64,000 nucleotides of DNA from Halomonas lysinitropha (GTDB lineage Bacteria > Pseudomonadota > Gammaproteobacteria > Pseudomonadales > Halomonadaceae): the NCBI RefSeq assembly GCF_902500215.1, contig NZ_CABVOU010000029.1:1-64000 (forward strand). Direction: 5' to 3'. The first letter of the stretch is position 1. Every line of letters starts with the position of its first letter. Below the pieces are notes generated by a model, which searched no databases, was not told where the DNA came from, and saw nothing but the letters and a program-made list of their open reading frames with translations. A program made the translations under genes and the position numbers. Below, in pieces: positions 36,922 through 46,743 of this stretch.

Positions 36922-37560
36922 ATGACCCTTTCCCGCACCGACAATCTGATCCATCAGTTCGATACCGTGTTGAGGACCCTGGTGCCCCACGCGGCGGCTC
37001 CCTCGCGCCCTTCGCCAGCCACCGAGGATCTCCATGAGGCACCGATGAGCGACGAGGAGCGCCGACACGCCGCCGGGCTGATGCGCATCAACCACACCGG
37101 AGAGGTCTGTGCCCAGGCCCTCTATCAGGGCCAGGGGCTCACCTCCAGGCTGCCGGCGGTGCGCGGCCAGATGGAACAGGCCGCTCAGGAGGAGATCGAC
37201 CACCTGGCCTGGTGCGACTCGCGGCTGCAGGAGCTGCATGACCGGCCCAGCCTGCTCAACCCGCTGTTCTATGCGGCCTCCTTCGGCCTTGGTGCCGCAG
37301 CCGGCGCCGTGGGTGACCGGATCAGTCTGGGCTTCGTGGCTGCCACCGAGGAGCAGGTTGGCCACCACCTGGAAGATCACCTGGTCAAGCTGCCGCCGGT
37401 CGACCAGCGCTCCCGGGCAGTGCTGCGCCAGATGGCCATCGACGAGGCCCATCATGCCCAGCTGGCACTGGAGGCCGGTGGCGCCCGCTTCCCCGCCCCG
37501 GTCAAGCTGGGCATGAAGCTGATGTCGAAGGTGATGACCACCAGCGTCTATCGTCTCTGA
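36922..37560 (+). CDS. coq7: 3-demethoxyubiquinol 3-hydroxylase (Coq7)
   Basis: A 212-residue di-iron membrane-associated hydroxylase of ubiquinone synthesis. The ferritin-like helices carry the metal ligands: [40 protein letters not shown] and [15 protein letters not shown]. Coq7 hydroxylates C-6 of 3-demethoxyubiquinol; many gammaproteobacteria such as Pseudomonas use it where E. coli uses UbiF. The start ATG follows GAGAGA. A 150-bp gap without a recognisable element separates it from the convergent OsmC gene. Confidence 0.95.
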   Translation: MTLSRTDNLIHQFDTVLRTLVPHAAAPSRPSPATEDLHEAPMSDEERRHAAGLMRINHTGEVCAQALYQGQGLTSRLPAVRGQMEQAAQEEIDHLAWCDSRLQELHDRPSLLNPLFYAASFGLGAAAGAVGDRISLGFVAATEEQVGHHLEDHLVKLPPVDQRSRAVLRQMAIDEAHHAQLALEAGGARFPAPVKLGMKLMSKVMTTSVYRL

Positions 37561-37712
37561 GCGATCCGGTGAAATCCGCGGCTGATCTGGCGACAGGCCT
37601 ACGAGGGGGCGCTGTGAATCCATCCCTGGGCGCTACCGATGCCATCCCTGGCATAGGACCCCCTCTACGACCTGTCCCCAGCGCCGCTTGCGGTTGACGT
37701 CGTCTTCCGGCG

Positions 37713-38132
37713 CTACTCCTCGACGATGGTGAAGGAGTGGGTCATCTCGACCCCGCCCTTGACCAGCATGATGGAAGCGCTGCAGTACTTCTCGGCCGAG
37801 AGCTCCACGGCTCGCGCCACCTGCTTCTCCTTCAGCCCCTTGCCGCTGACGGTGAAGTGCACGTGGATCCTGGTGAAGACACTGGGAACCTCGTCGGCGC
37901 GCTCGGCCTCGAGGCTCGCCACGCAGTCGGTGACGTCGGCGCGAGCCTTGTCGAGGATATTGAGGACATCGAAGGAGGTGCAGGCGCCCATGCCCATCAG
38001 CAGCATCTCCATGGGGCGCGGGCCGGTGTTGCGGCCGCCGTGGTCGGGCGGGCCGTCGATGACCACGCTGTGGCCGCTTCCGCTCTCGGCAACGAATTGA
38101 CGACCATCGGTCCATTTCACGCTGGCTTTCAT
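37713..38132 (-). CDS. OsmC family protein (YhfA-like)
   Basis: A 139-residue protein of the OsmC/Ohr fold: MKASVKWTDGRQF, NTGPRPMEMLLMGMGACTSF with the peroxidatic-type cysteine, and the second cysteine in EKYCSASIML. It is closer to the YhfA branch than to Ohr by the GRQF/PRPMEMLL pattern. These proteins may reduce organic hydroperoxides. The ATG at 38132 is preferred over an upstream ATG by similarity. It is convergent to coq7; in Pseudomonas the same neighbourhood also includes speD and vfr/crp, which are absent here. Confidence 0.9.
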   Translation of the reverse strand: MKASVKWTDGRQFVAESGSGHSVVIDGPPDHGGRNTGPRPMEMLLMGMGACTSFDVLNILDKARADVTDCVASLEAERADEVPSVFTRIHVHFTVSGKGLKEKQVARAVELSAEKYCSASIMLVKGGVEMTHSFTIVEE

Positions 38133-38194
38133 GGGATCGGCTTCCTTCAGTTGAATTCGCAGGCCAGGCAGCATAGCAGCTGCGGCTTTTACGC

Positions 38195-39879
<1,685 letters not shown>

Positions 39880-40007
39880 CGTCGTCTGGCTCCTTGCGTG
39901 AAAAGGCGGGTGCGGTTGACGGCCCCCGGGAGGCCCCGCATGCTGAGTTCCCGACGGCGTCGGCGATGGCCGGACCGATGCCGGCAGGACAGGCCGGATG
40001 CGGCCTG

Positions 40008-40013
40008 TATAAT
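40008..40013 (+). promoter_or_regulatory. Candidate -10 box (TATAAT) before lptD
   Basis: A perfect TATAAT hexamer 32 bp before the lptD start. No good -35 box stands at the proper distance, so a sigma factor other than sigma-70 or an activated promoter is possible. Confidence 0.4.
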
Positions 40014-40045
40014 ACCGATTCATCCCGCCAAGGACATCGTGGAGC

Positions 40046-42493
40046 ATGGGCAAGCGACTCTCGTGGACATGGACTGCCCTGGCAGGCCTGGCCTGTACCG
40101 GCCTGGCAAGCGGGCCCCTGGCGGCGGCGCCACCCGAACCGCTGCCGGCCGACAAGCTGGACTGGCAGCCCTGGGGCGATGCGCGTCCAGCTGGCGAGCT
40201 GTGTCGCGGCCGCTACGTGATGCCGGATTACCGGCTGCCGCCCCCTCCCGGCCAGAAGGTCGCCAGCGAGTCTGACCTTGCCGACTACGGGAAAGACGGG
40301 GAGACGACCCTGGGGGGCGAGGTCCTGCTGCGCCGCGGCGATGCCCAGCTCGAGGCGCCGCGGGTGCGCGTGCCTGGCAGCCGCGAGACCGCCTATGCCG
40401 AAGGCCCCCTGGCACTGCGCGACAGCGGCCTGCTGGTGCGCGGTGACGCCGCCGAGCTGTCGCTGACCAGCGATGCCGCCAGCATCGACATGGCCCATTA
40501 CGTGGCCCATGAACAACGCCTGCGCGGCGATGCGGTGCGCCTGGCCCGCCTCGAGGATGGCAGATATCGCCTCACCGAGGCGAGCTTCACCACTTGCGAG
40601 CCGGGCAGTGACGTCTGGCGTCTGGTGGGCAGTGACATCCTGCTCGATCGCGAGCGCGGTGTCGGTACCGCGACCCATGCTCGGCTGGAGATGGGCAAGG
40701 TGCCGGTGCTGTATTGGCCCTGGGTGCGCTTCCCCCTGGACGAACGCCGACAGACGGGTTTCCTGTGGCCGACGATCGGCCTCTCCAGCGACTCGCTGGA
40801 CTATGCCCAGCCCTTCTACTGGAACATCGCTGCGAACCATGACGCCACTCTCACACCGCGCTGGATCAGCGACCGCGGCCTGCTGCTGGGCGGCGAGTAC
40901 CGCTACCTGTTCGAGCAGGACGCGGGGCAGATCGAGGGGGCCTATATCGTCGATGACCAGGCCGCGGGAGAGGAGGCCTCCAGCACCTCCACCCTGGAGA
41001 GCGGTGATGCCCGCTGGTACCTCGATTATCGTCATGCGGGCCGTTTCGACGCGCGCACCCGCTACCGTCTGCGCTACGGAGCGGCCAGTGACGGACGCTA
41101 TTTCGACGACTTCGGCCGCGGCTTCGGCGAGGACAGCACCGCCAGCATGCCGCGCCTTGCCCAGCTCGACCACCGGGGTGATGTCTGGCAGTTGCAGGCC
41201 AGGGCCCAGGGTTACCAGAAGCTCGATGACCCGCTGCTCGAGCGCGACAAGCCCTTCTACCGATTGCCCAGCCTGGCCGCCAATGCCCGTTGGTCCCAGG
41301 ACAGTGGCTTCTACCAACAGTGGCGCTCCAATCTCACCCATTTCTGGCGGGACGTGGATGAGACGCGGGTGCCCCTTCGTGAGGCGGCCAACGGAGCCCG
41401 GCTGCATCTGTCGCCGGCCGCGGGCTGGCGCTTCGATGAGAGCTGGGGCCATCTGGAGCCCCGCGTCGAGTGGCTCGCCACCGCCTACCAGCTCGACTAC
41501 GGCGAACGCGAGACCGAGCGCGACGAGAGCCTGACACGCAGCGTGCCGGTCGGCACACTCGATGGTGGCCTGGTGTTCGAGCGTGAGCTCGATCTCGGCG
41601 GCCGCGGCTATCGCCAGACCCTGGAGCCGCGCATCAACTATGCCTTTGTGCCGGCGCGCGACCAGAGCGACTTCCCGGACTTCGATACCTCGGAACAGGC
41701 CTTTTCCTGGAATCAGCTCTGGTCGCCCTACCGCTTCTCCGGGAGCGACCGCGTGGGGGACCTCAATCGCGTCTCCCTGGGGCTCGAGTCTCGGTTGCTG
41801 GCCGATGCGACCGGTCGCGAGCGGCTCTCGTTCGGAGTAGGGCAAGCCTACTACCTGGAAGATCGCACCATCGATATGGAGGGCGATCCCGACAAGTCCG
41901 AGCGCGATGACTATGCGAATTTCAATAGCTACTATCGGGCGACCCGTGATCGCTCGCCGCTGGTCACCCGGGTTGACTGGCAGCTCACCGACCACTGGCG
42001 CTCGCGCTGGCAGTGGCTCTACGACGATCATCTCGAGCAGACCGAGAGCACGTCGCTTGCCGTGCAGTATCGTGCCGATGCCGGCCATGTACTGAACTTC
42101 GGCTACCGCTGGCAACTCGAAGGCTTCGACCCCGCCCAGGAAGACGAGGACGTGGTCAACTACAACCTCGGGGAGTACGACCTCTCGTTCGCCTGGAAGG
42201 CCAGCCGCCGCCTGGATCTGATCGGGCGGCTGCTCTACGACAACACCAACGACCGGGCCCTGGAGCAGCTGGCAGGTGTTCAGTGGAATGACTGTTGCTA
42301 TGGTCTGCAGCTGGTCTGGCGCGAGTGGATCGACGACAACGATACCGCCAACACCATCGAGGATGACCTCACCGACCGGGGGGTCTTCCTGCGCTTCGTG
42401 TTCAAGGGGCTGGGTGGTGTCGGCGGTGAGGCCGACAGCTACTTCGAGGAGGCGATCCCGGGATATCGGGCCACTGCCCTCGGTCGGTTCTGA
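40046..42493 (+). CDS. lptD: LPS-assembly protein LptD
   Basis: An 815-residue outer-membrane protein. Signal peptide to about residue 27 (TGLASGPLAAA). An OstA/LptA-like beta-jellyroll domain covers about residues 80-210 (GGEVLLRRGDAQLEAPRVRV); the rest is the 26-strand beta-barrel with alternating aromatic/charged strands. LptD with the LptE lipoprotein inserts LPS in the outer leaflet. Conserved cysteines are seen at CRGRYVMPDY near the N-terminus, TTCEPGSD, and CCYGLQL near the C-terminus, consistent with the inter-domain disulfides of the family. surA follows at once, and SurA assists LptD folding in E. coli. Confidence 0.95.
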   Translation: MGKRLSWTWTALAGLACTGLASGPLAAAPPEPLPADKLDWQPWGDARPAGELCRGRYVMPDYRLPPPPGQKVASESDLADYGKDGETTLGGEVLLRRGDAQLEAPRVRVPGSRETAYAEGPLALRDSGLLVRGDAAELSLTSDAASIDMAHYVAHEQRLRGDAVRLARLEDGRYRLTEASFTTCEPGSDVWRLVGSDILLDRERGVGTATHARLEMGKVPVLYWPWVRFPLDERRQTGFLWPTIGLSSDSLDYAQPFYWNIAANHDATLTPRWISDRGLLLGGEYRYLFEQDAGQIEGAYIVDDQAAGEEASSTSTLESGDARWYLDYRHAGRFDARTRYRLRYGAASDGRYFDDFGRGFGEDSTASMPRLAQLDHRGDVWQLQARAQGYQKLDDPLLERDKPFYRLPSLAANARWSQDSGFYQQWRSNLTHFWRDVDETRVPLREAANGARLHLSPAAGWRFDESWGHLEPRVEWLATAYQLDYGERETERDESLTRSVPVGTLDGGLVFERELDLGGRGYRQTLEPRINYAFVPARDQSDFPDFDTSEQAFSWNQLWSPYRFSGSDRVGDLNRVSLGLESRLLADATGRERLSFGVGQAYYLEDRTIDMEGDPDKSERDDYANFNSYYRATRDRSPLVTRVDWQLTDHWRSRWQWLYDDHLEQTESTSLAVQYRADAGHVLNFGYRWQLEGFDPAQEDEDVVNYNLGEYDLSFAWKASRRLDLIGRLLYDNTNDRALEQLAGVQWNDCCYGLQLVWREWIDDNDTANTIEDDLTDRGVFLRFVFKGLGGVGGEADSYFEEAIPGYRATALGRF

Positions 42494-42525
42494 GGCATTC
42501 GACAATGACGAGAGGAAAGAGAGAC

Positions 42526-43185
42526 ATGCGCAGTCGACATTTCGCCACCCTGGCGTTGGCCTTGTGCCTGACCGCCCTGCCCCTGGCGGGGCAGGCACAG
42601 GAAGCCGGCCTCACGGATTCCCAGACCGCAAGTCGCCAGACGCTGGATCGTATCGTGGCAGTGGTCAATGATGATGCCATCATGCACAGCGAGCTCGAAG
42701 ATCGTGTTGCCCAGGCGCGCAGTCAGATCGCTCGTCAGCAGCAGGACGTCCCCAGCGACAGGGTCCTGCGCGAGCAGGTACTGGATCGCATGATCGTCGA
42801 GGAGATCCAGCTGCAACTGGCCCATGATGCCAACTTGAGCGTCGACGACACTGAACTCAACGGCCAGGTGCGCGCCATCGCCGAGAACAATGGCATGACG
42901 CTGGACCAGTTCGCCGACGCCCTCGAGGCCGATGGCCTCTCACTCTCCGTGGTCCGTGACCAGGTTCGCCGCGAAATGATGATGCGCCAGCTCCAGCAGC
43001 GTCAGGTCGCCAGCCGCGTCAACATTTCCGAGCGAGAGGTGGATCGTTTCGTGGAGCAGGAGGATGCCACCCGGGAGCAGGCGCGCCAGGCCTTGTTCCA
43101 GCGCAAGGTCAACGCCGAAATGGAGGAGTGGATTCAGGAGATCCGCAGCCGGGCATTCGTCGACAACCGTCTCGCGGAGGGCTGA
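42526..43185 (+). CDS. surA: SurA periplasmic chaperone lacking both parvulin domains
   Basis: 219 residues, about half of the usual 430. After a signal peptide (cleavage near GQAQ) the N-terminal chaperone module is complete: TLDRIVAVVNDDAIMHSELE, LREQVLDRMIVEEIQLQLA, NGMTLDQFADALEADGL, RRITI-like RVNISEREVDRFVEQE. At about residue 175 it passes directly into the C-terminal helix, QARQALFQRKVNAEMEEWIQ; the two PPIase domains (roughly 210 residues in E. coli) are absent without frameshift. Gene order lptD-surA-pdxA is normal, and the stop overlaps the pdxA start (TGATG). The ATG at 42526 follows GAGGAAAGAGAG; 42505 is the alternative. The N+C core alone has chaperone activity in E. coli, so it could still deliver outer-membrane proteins. 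Confidence 0.9.
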   Translation: MRSRHFATLALALCLTALPLAGQAQEAGLTDSQTASRQTLDRIVAVVNDDAIMHSELEDRVAQARSQIARQQQDVPSDRVLREQVLDRMIVEEIQLQLAHDANLSVDDTELNGQVRAIAENNGMTLDQFADALEADGLSLSVVRDQVRREMMMRQLQQRQVASRVNISEREVDRFVEQEDATREQARQALFQRKVNAEMEEWIQEIRSRAFVDNRLAEG

Positions 43186-44258
43186 TGGCACTGGATGACG
43201 CCCCGGTGCTGGCCCTGACCTGTGGCGAGCCGGCGGGCATCGGGCCGGAACTTGCGGTGATGCTGGTGGCCGACGGGACGCCTCCCGCCCGAATCGTAGC
43301 GGTGGGTGACCCGGCCCTGCTGGCCGAACGGGCCGCCTCGCTTGGATGCCGGGTGGAAATCCGGCGGCTCGCCTCCGGCGAGTCTCCGCCGGCACCGTGC
43401 CGCGGGGTGTTGCCGGTCTGGTCCGTGGCGCTGCGGGCCCCCTCGTACCCCGGGGTGCTCGACACTGCCAATGCCGACCATGTACTCGAGACCCTGGACG
43501 TGGCCATCGACGCCTGCCGCTCCGGCCGTGCCGCCGGCATGGTCACGGCCCCGCTGCACAAGGGCGTGATCCTCGATGCCGGCCATGCCGGCTTCAGCGG
43601 CCACACCGAATATCTTCGGGATGCTTGCGGGGTGGAGGAGGTGGTGATGATGCTCGCCACCGACAGCGCCCTGCACGCCCGGGACGCGGGCTGGCAGGGG
43701 GAGGCCGCCCTGAGGGTGGCGTTGGCCACCACTCACCTGCCGCTGCGCGAGGTGGCGGACGCCATCACCGCCCCCCGGCTCCAGCGCTTGCTGCGCATCC
43801 TCCACGCCGACCTGCAGCGCTGGTTTGGCGTGACGGCTCCGCGCATTGCCGTCTGCGGCCTCAACCCCCACGCCGGAGAGGGTGGTCACCTGGGACGCGA
43901 GGAGCTGGACGTCATCATTCCGGCCCTGGAGGAGCTGCGGGCCGAGGGGCTGGCCCTTGACGGCCCCCTGCCCGCCGATACCCTGTTCACGCCGCGCCAC
44001 CTCGAGGGCGCCGATGCGGTGCTGGCCATGTATCATGACCAGGGGCTGCCGGTGCTGAAATATGCCGGCTTCGGCCGCGCCGCCAATATCACCCTGGGGC
44101 TGCCGCTGGTGCGCACCTCGGTGGACCATGGCACGGCCCTCGACCTGGCCGGTACGGGGCGCGCCGATCTCGGCAGCCTGCGAGTCGCCGTGGCCCTGGC
44201 CGCCGAGATGGCGCAGCGCGGCCCCGCACGAGTTGCAATTTCGACTCAAGAACTCTGA
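43185..44258 (+). CDS. pdxA: 4-hydroxythreonine-4-phosphate dehydrogenase
   Basis: A 357-residue NAD-dependent enzyme of pyridoxal phosphate synthesis. LALTCGEPAGIGPELAVML is the N-terminal signature (GDPAGIGPE in most species; here GEPAGIGPE), GFSGHTEYLRDACG contains a metal-binding histidine, and LNPHAGEGGHLGREE and AMYHDQGLPVLKYAGFG contain the others. Start at ATG 43185 overlapping the surA stop. rsmA follows 22 bp downstream. Confidence 0.96.
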   Translation: MALDDAPVLALTCGEPAGIGPELAVMLVADGTPPARIVAVGDPALLAERAASLGCRVEIRRLASGESPPAPCRGVLPVWSVALRAPSYPGVLDTANADHVLETLDVAIDACRSGRAAGMVTAPLHKGVILDAGHAGFSGHTEYLRDACGVEEVVMMLATDSALHARDAGWQGEAALRVALATTHLPLREVADAITAPRLQRLLRILHADLQRWFGVTAPRIAVCGLNPHAGEGGHLGREELDVIIPALEELRAEGLALDGPLPADTLFTPRHLEGADAVLAMYHDQGLPVLKYAGFGRAANITLGLPLVRTSVDHGTALDLAGTGRADLGSLRVAVALAAEMAQRGPARVAISTQEL

Positions 44259-44280
44259 AAAATCAGAAGGACACTCCTGA

Positions 44281-45099
44281 ATGGCATCCCGCCCACCGGT
44301 TCACCAGGCTCGCAAGCGCTTCGGCCAGAACTTCCTGCGCGATCCCGGCGTCATCTCGCGCATCGTGCGGGCCATCGGGCCGCGCCCCGGCGAGCGACTG
44401 GTGGAGATCGGCCCCGGCCAGGGGGCCTTGACCGAACCCTTGATCGACGCCGCCGACGGCCACCTCGAGGTGATCGAGCTCGACCGTGACCTGATCCCCG
44501 GCCTGCGCGTGCAGTTCTTCGACAAGCCCGGCTTCGTCATCCACGAGGGCGACGCCCTGAAGGTGGACTTCCGGGCCCTGAGAGGCGAGGGTGCGGCGCT
44601 GCGGGTGGTGGGCAACCTGCCCTACAATATCTCCACGCCGCTGATCGTTCACCTGCTGGAAGCCGGTGATGCCGTGGCCGACATGCACTTCATGCTGCAA
44701 AAGGAAGTGGTCGAGCGCCTGGCGGCCGTCCCGGGTGGCCCCGACTGGGGGCGGCTCTCGGTGATGGCCCAGTACCACTGCCGGGTCGATGCCCTGTTCA
44801 CGGTGCCGCCGGAAGCCTTCGTGCCGCGCCCCAAGGTGGAGTCGGCCATCGTGCGGCTGACGCCCCACCAGGCCTTGCCGCATCCGGCCAGTGACGAGGG
44901 GCTGCTCTTCTCTCTGGTGCGCGAGGCCTTCGGCCAGCGGCGCAAGACCCTGCGCAACAATCTCAAGGGCCGGATTGACGCCGCGACCCTCGAATCATTG
45001 GGCATCGATCCCGGACGTCGTCCCCAGACACTTAGCATCGAGGAGTTCGTGCGTATCGCAAACCACCTGGCCGCGGCCGAGCGAGGAGAGGCCTCATGA
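44281..45099 (+). CDS. rsmA: 16S rRNA (adenine(1518)-N(6)/adenine(1519)-N(6))-dimethyltransferase
   Basis: A 272-residue KsgA-type methyltransferase acting late in 30S assembly. ARKRFGQNFLRDP is the entry motif, LVEIGPGQGALTEPL the SAM-binding loop, and VVGNLPYNISTPLIVHLL the NLPY catalytic motif. FVPRPKVESAIVRLTP and EAFGQRRKTLRNNLKG are in the C-terminal part. The start follows AGAAGGAC. It overlaps apaG by four bases. Confidence 0.97.
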   Translation: MASRPPVHQARKRFGQNFLRDPGVISRIVRAIGPRPGERLVEIGPGQGALTEPLIDAADGHLEVIELDRDLIPGLRVQFFDKPGFVIHEGDALKVDFRALRGEGAALRVVGNLPYNISTPLIVHLLEAGDAVADMHFMLQKEVVERLAAVPGGPDWGRLSVMAQYHCRVDALFTVPPEAFVPRPKVESAIVRLTPHQALPHPASDEGLLFSLVREAFGQRRKTLRNNLKGRIDAATLESLGIDPGRRPQTLSIEEFVRIANHLAAAERGEAS

Positions 45100-45494
45100 C
45101 CTTGACCACCCCGGAAGCGCTCGACCATGCGATCCACGTCGACGTGGCGCCGGATTTCCGCACCGAAGAGTCCGCGCCTGACGAACAGCGCTTCGTCTTC
45201 AGCTATACCGTCACGGTGCACAACACCTCCCGGCACAGCGTGCAGTTGCTTGCCCGTTACTGGAAGATCACCCAGGGCAGCGGCAAGGTGCAGGAGGTGC
45301 GTGGCAAGGGCGTGGTGGGCCAGCAACCGATGATCGGCCCCGGCCAGACCTTCCGCTACACCAGTCGGGCGATCCTCGACGGGCCGGTAGGAGTGATGGA
45401 GGGCGCCTATACCTGCGTCGATACCGCCAGCCAGCGTCCCTTCGAGGTGGCCGTCGCCCCCTTCCGGCTGGCCGGACCCAACCAGGTGCACTGA
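45096..45494 (+). CDS. apaG: ApaG protein
   Basis: A 132-residue FN3-like single-domain protein: FVFSYTVTVHNTSRHSVQLL, RYWKITQGSGKVQEVRGKGV, VGQQPMIGPGQTFRYTS and VGVMEGAYTCVD are the conserved segments. The fold binds pyrophosphate-like ligands in some studies, but the function is unsettled. The first ~15 residues are longer than in E. coli. It sits between rsmA (overlap ATGA) and apaH. Confidence 0.96.
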   Translation: MTLTTPEALDHAIHVDVAPDFRTEESAPDEQRFVFSYTVTVHNTSRHSVQLLARYWKITQGSGKVQEVRGKGVVGQQPMIGPGQTFRYTSRAILDGPVGVMEGAYTCVDTASQRPFEVAVAPFRLAGPNQVH

Positions 45495-45515
45495 TCCACA
45501 CCGTCGACCCTAGCC

Positions 45516-45552
45516 AACCGACCCTCTCTAACCGACCCTCTCTAACCGACCC
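45516..45552. repeat. 14-bp tandem repeat upstream of apaH
   Basis: Unit AACCGACCCTCTCT occurs at 45516-45529 and 45530-45543 exactly, with a third partial copy (AACCGACCC) at 45544-45552. It fills nearly all of the 66-bp apaG-apaH gap, ending just before the apaH ribosome binding site. Confidence 0.9.
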
Positions 45553-45560
45553 AGGGAGCC

Positions 45561-46388
45561 ATGATGACCACCTATGCCGTCGGCGATCTGCAGGGCTGTC
45601 ACGACGAGTTCGTCGCCCTGCTCGAGCAGCTTGACTTCGATCCGCGTCGCGACCGGCTCTGGCTCGTGGGTGATCTGGTCAACCGCGGCCCGGGGTCGCT
45701 TGCCTGCCTGCGCGAGGTGATGGCACTGGGCGAGGCCGCCCTCACCGTGCTCGGCAATCACGATCTTCACCTGCTGGCGGTGGCGCGCGGCGGGGCTCGC
45801 GAGAACCGCAAGGACACGCTTGAGTCGATCCTGGTCGCTCCGGACCGCGAGCACCTGCTCGACTGGCTGCAGTCGCGTCCCCTGCTGGTGCGCAGTCATT
45901 CGGGGGCGCAGGGTGACACCGTCATGACCCATGCTGGCTTGCTACCGCAATGGCCGGTCGAGCAGGCTGCGGGGCTGGCCGGCGAGGCTGAATCCTGCCT
46001 CACGGGTGAGCGGGCTGGTGCCTTCCTCGAGCAGATGTACGGCAACGAGCCGGCCTGCTGGCGCGACGACCTCGACGGCATCGACCGCCTGCGGATGATC
46101 ATCAATGTCTTCACGCGAATGCGCTTCATCAATGCCGCCGGCTGCCTCGACTTTGCCGCCAAGGAGGGGCTCGACAGCGCGCCGGTGGGCTTTGCCCCCT
46201 GGTTCCAGTTTCCCCGCGACGATGACCCCTGGCTGCTGGTCGGTCACTGGGCCGCGCTGCAGGGCGAGACACCGGCGAGCCGGGTGCGTGTCGAGGCGCT
46301 GGACACCGGCTGTGTCTGGGGCAGCCGCCTGACCGCCCTGGATCTCGAGAGCGGCAGGCGCATCAGCGTCCCGAGTCGCCTGCGCTGA
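45561..46388 (+). CDS. apaH: Bis(5'-nucleosyl)-tetraphosphatase, symmetrical
   Basis: A 275-residue PPP-family metallophosphatase that splits Ap4A into two ADP. The three metal motifs are YAVGDLQGCHDE (GDxxG), LWLVGDLVNRGPGS (GDxxxRG) and LTVLGNHDLHLLAV (GNHD). VMTHAGLLPQW and LLVGHWAALQG carry the last histidines. The second ATG (45564) is equally possible; GGGAG precedes both. Ap4A removal links to stress alarmones and RNA capping. Confidence 0.96.
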   Translation: MMTTYAVGDLQGCHDEFVALLEQLDFDPRRDRLWLVGDLVNRGPGSLACLREVMALGEAALTVLGNHDLHLLAVARGGARENRKDTLESILVAPDREHLLDWLQSRPLLVRSHSGAQGDTVMTHAGLLPQWPVEQAAGLAGEAESCLTGERAGAFLEQMYGNEPACWRDDLDGIDRLRMIINVFTRMRFINAAGCLDFAAKEGLDSAPVGFAPWFQFPRDDDPWLLVGHWAALQGETPASRVRVEALDTGCVWGSRLTALDLESGRRISVPSRLR

Positions 46389-46416
46389 GTTCCTCCTTCT
46401 CCACCGTGAGGCTGTC

Positions 46417-46740
46417 ATGACCACCTTCCAGCATCTCGATATCCCGACCCTGTCCGACTGGCTCGACCAGCGACCCGCGCTGGCGCTGGTCGATATCCGC
46501 GACCCGCAGAGTTTCGCCCAGGGGCATATCCCCGGGAGTCGCCGCCTGGACAATGACTCGGTGGGCGCCTTCATCGAGGAGGCGTCCCGCGAGACACCCG
46601 TGGTGGTCGTCTGCTACCACGGGAACTCCAGCCAGCAGGCGGCGGCCTGGCTTGCCGTCCAGGGTTTCGCCGAGGTCTACAGCCTCGACGGCGGTTTTAC
46701 CGACTGGCAGCTTCGCCACCCCGATCGAGTGGAGCGCTGA
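46417..46740 (+). CDS. glpE: Thiosulfate sulfurtransferase GlpE
   Basis: A 107-residue single-domain rhodanese. The active-site loop VVVCYHGNSSQQAAAWLA holds the persulfide-forming cysteine; LALVDIRDPQSFAQGHIPGS is the CH2A-type entry motif. GlpE transfers sulfane sulfur from thiosulfate to cyanide or thiols. It follows apaH after 28 bp and precedes cca by 3 bp. Confidence 0.94.
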   Translation: MTTFQHLDIPTLSDWLDQRPALALVDIRDPQSFAQGHIPGSRRLDNDSVGAFIEEASRETPVVVVCYHGNSSQQAAAWLAVQGFAEVYSLDGGFTDWQLRHPDRVER

Positions 46741-46743
46741 GCA

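Noticed and set aside
37561-37712. Terminator or small RNA between coq7 and the OsmC gene
   Set aside because: No stem-loop with a T run and no promoter could be made out by eye.
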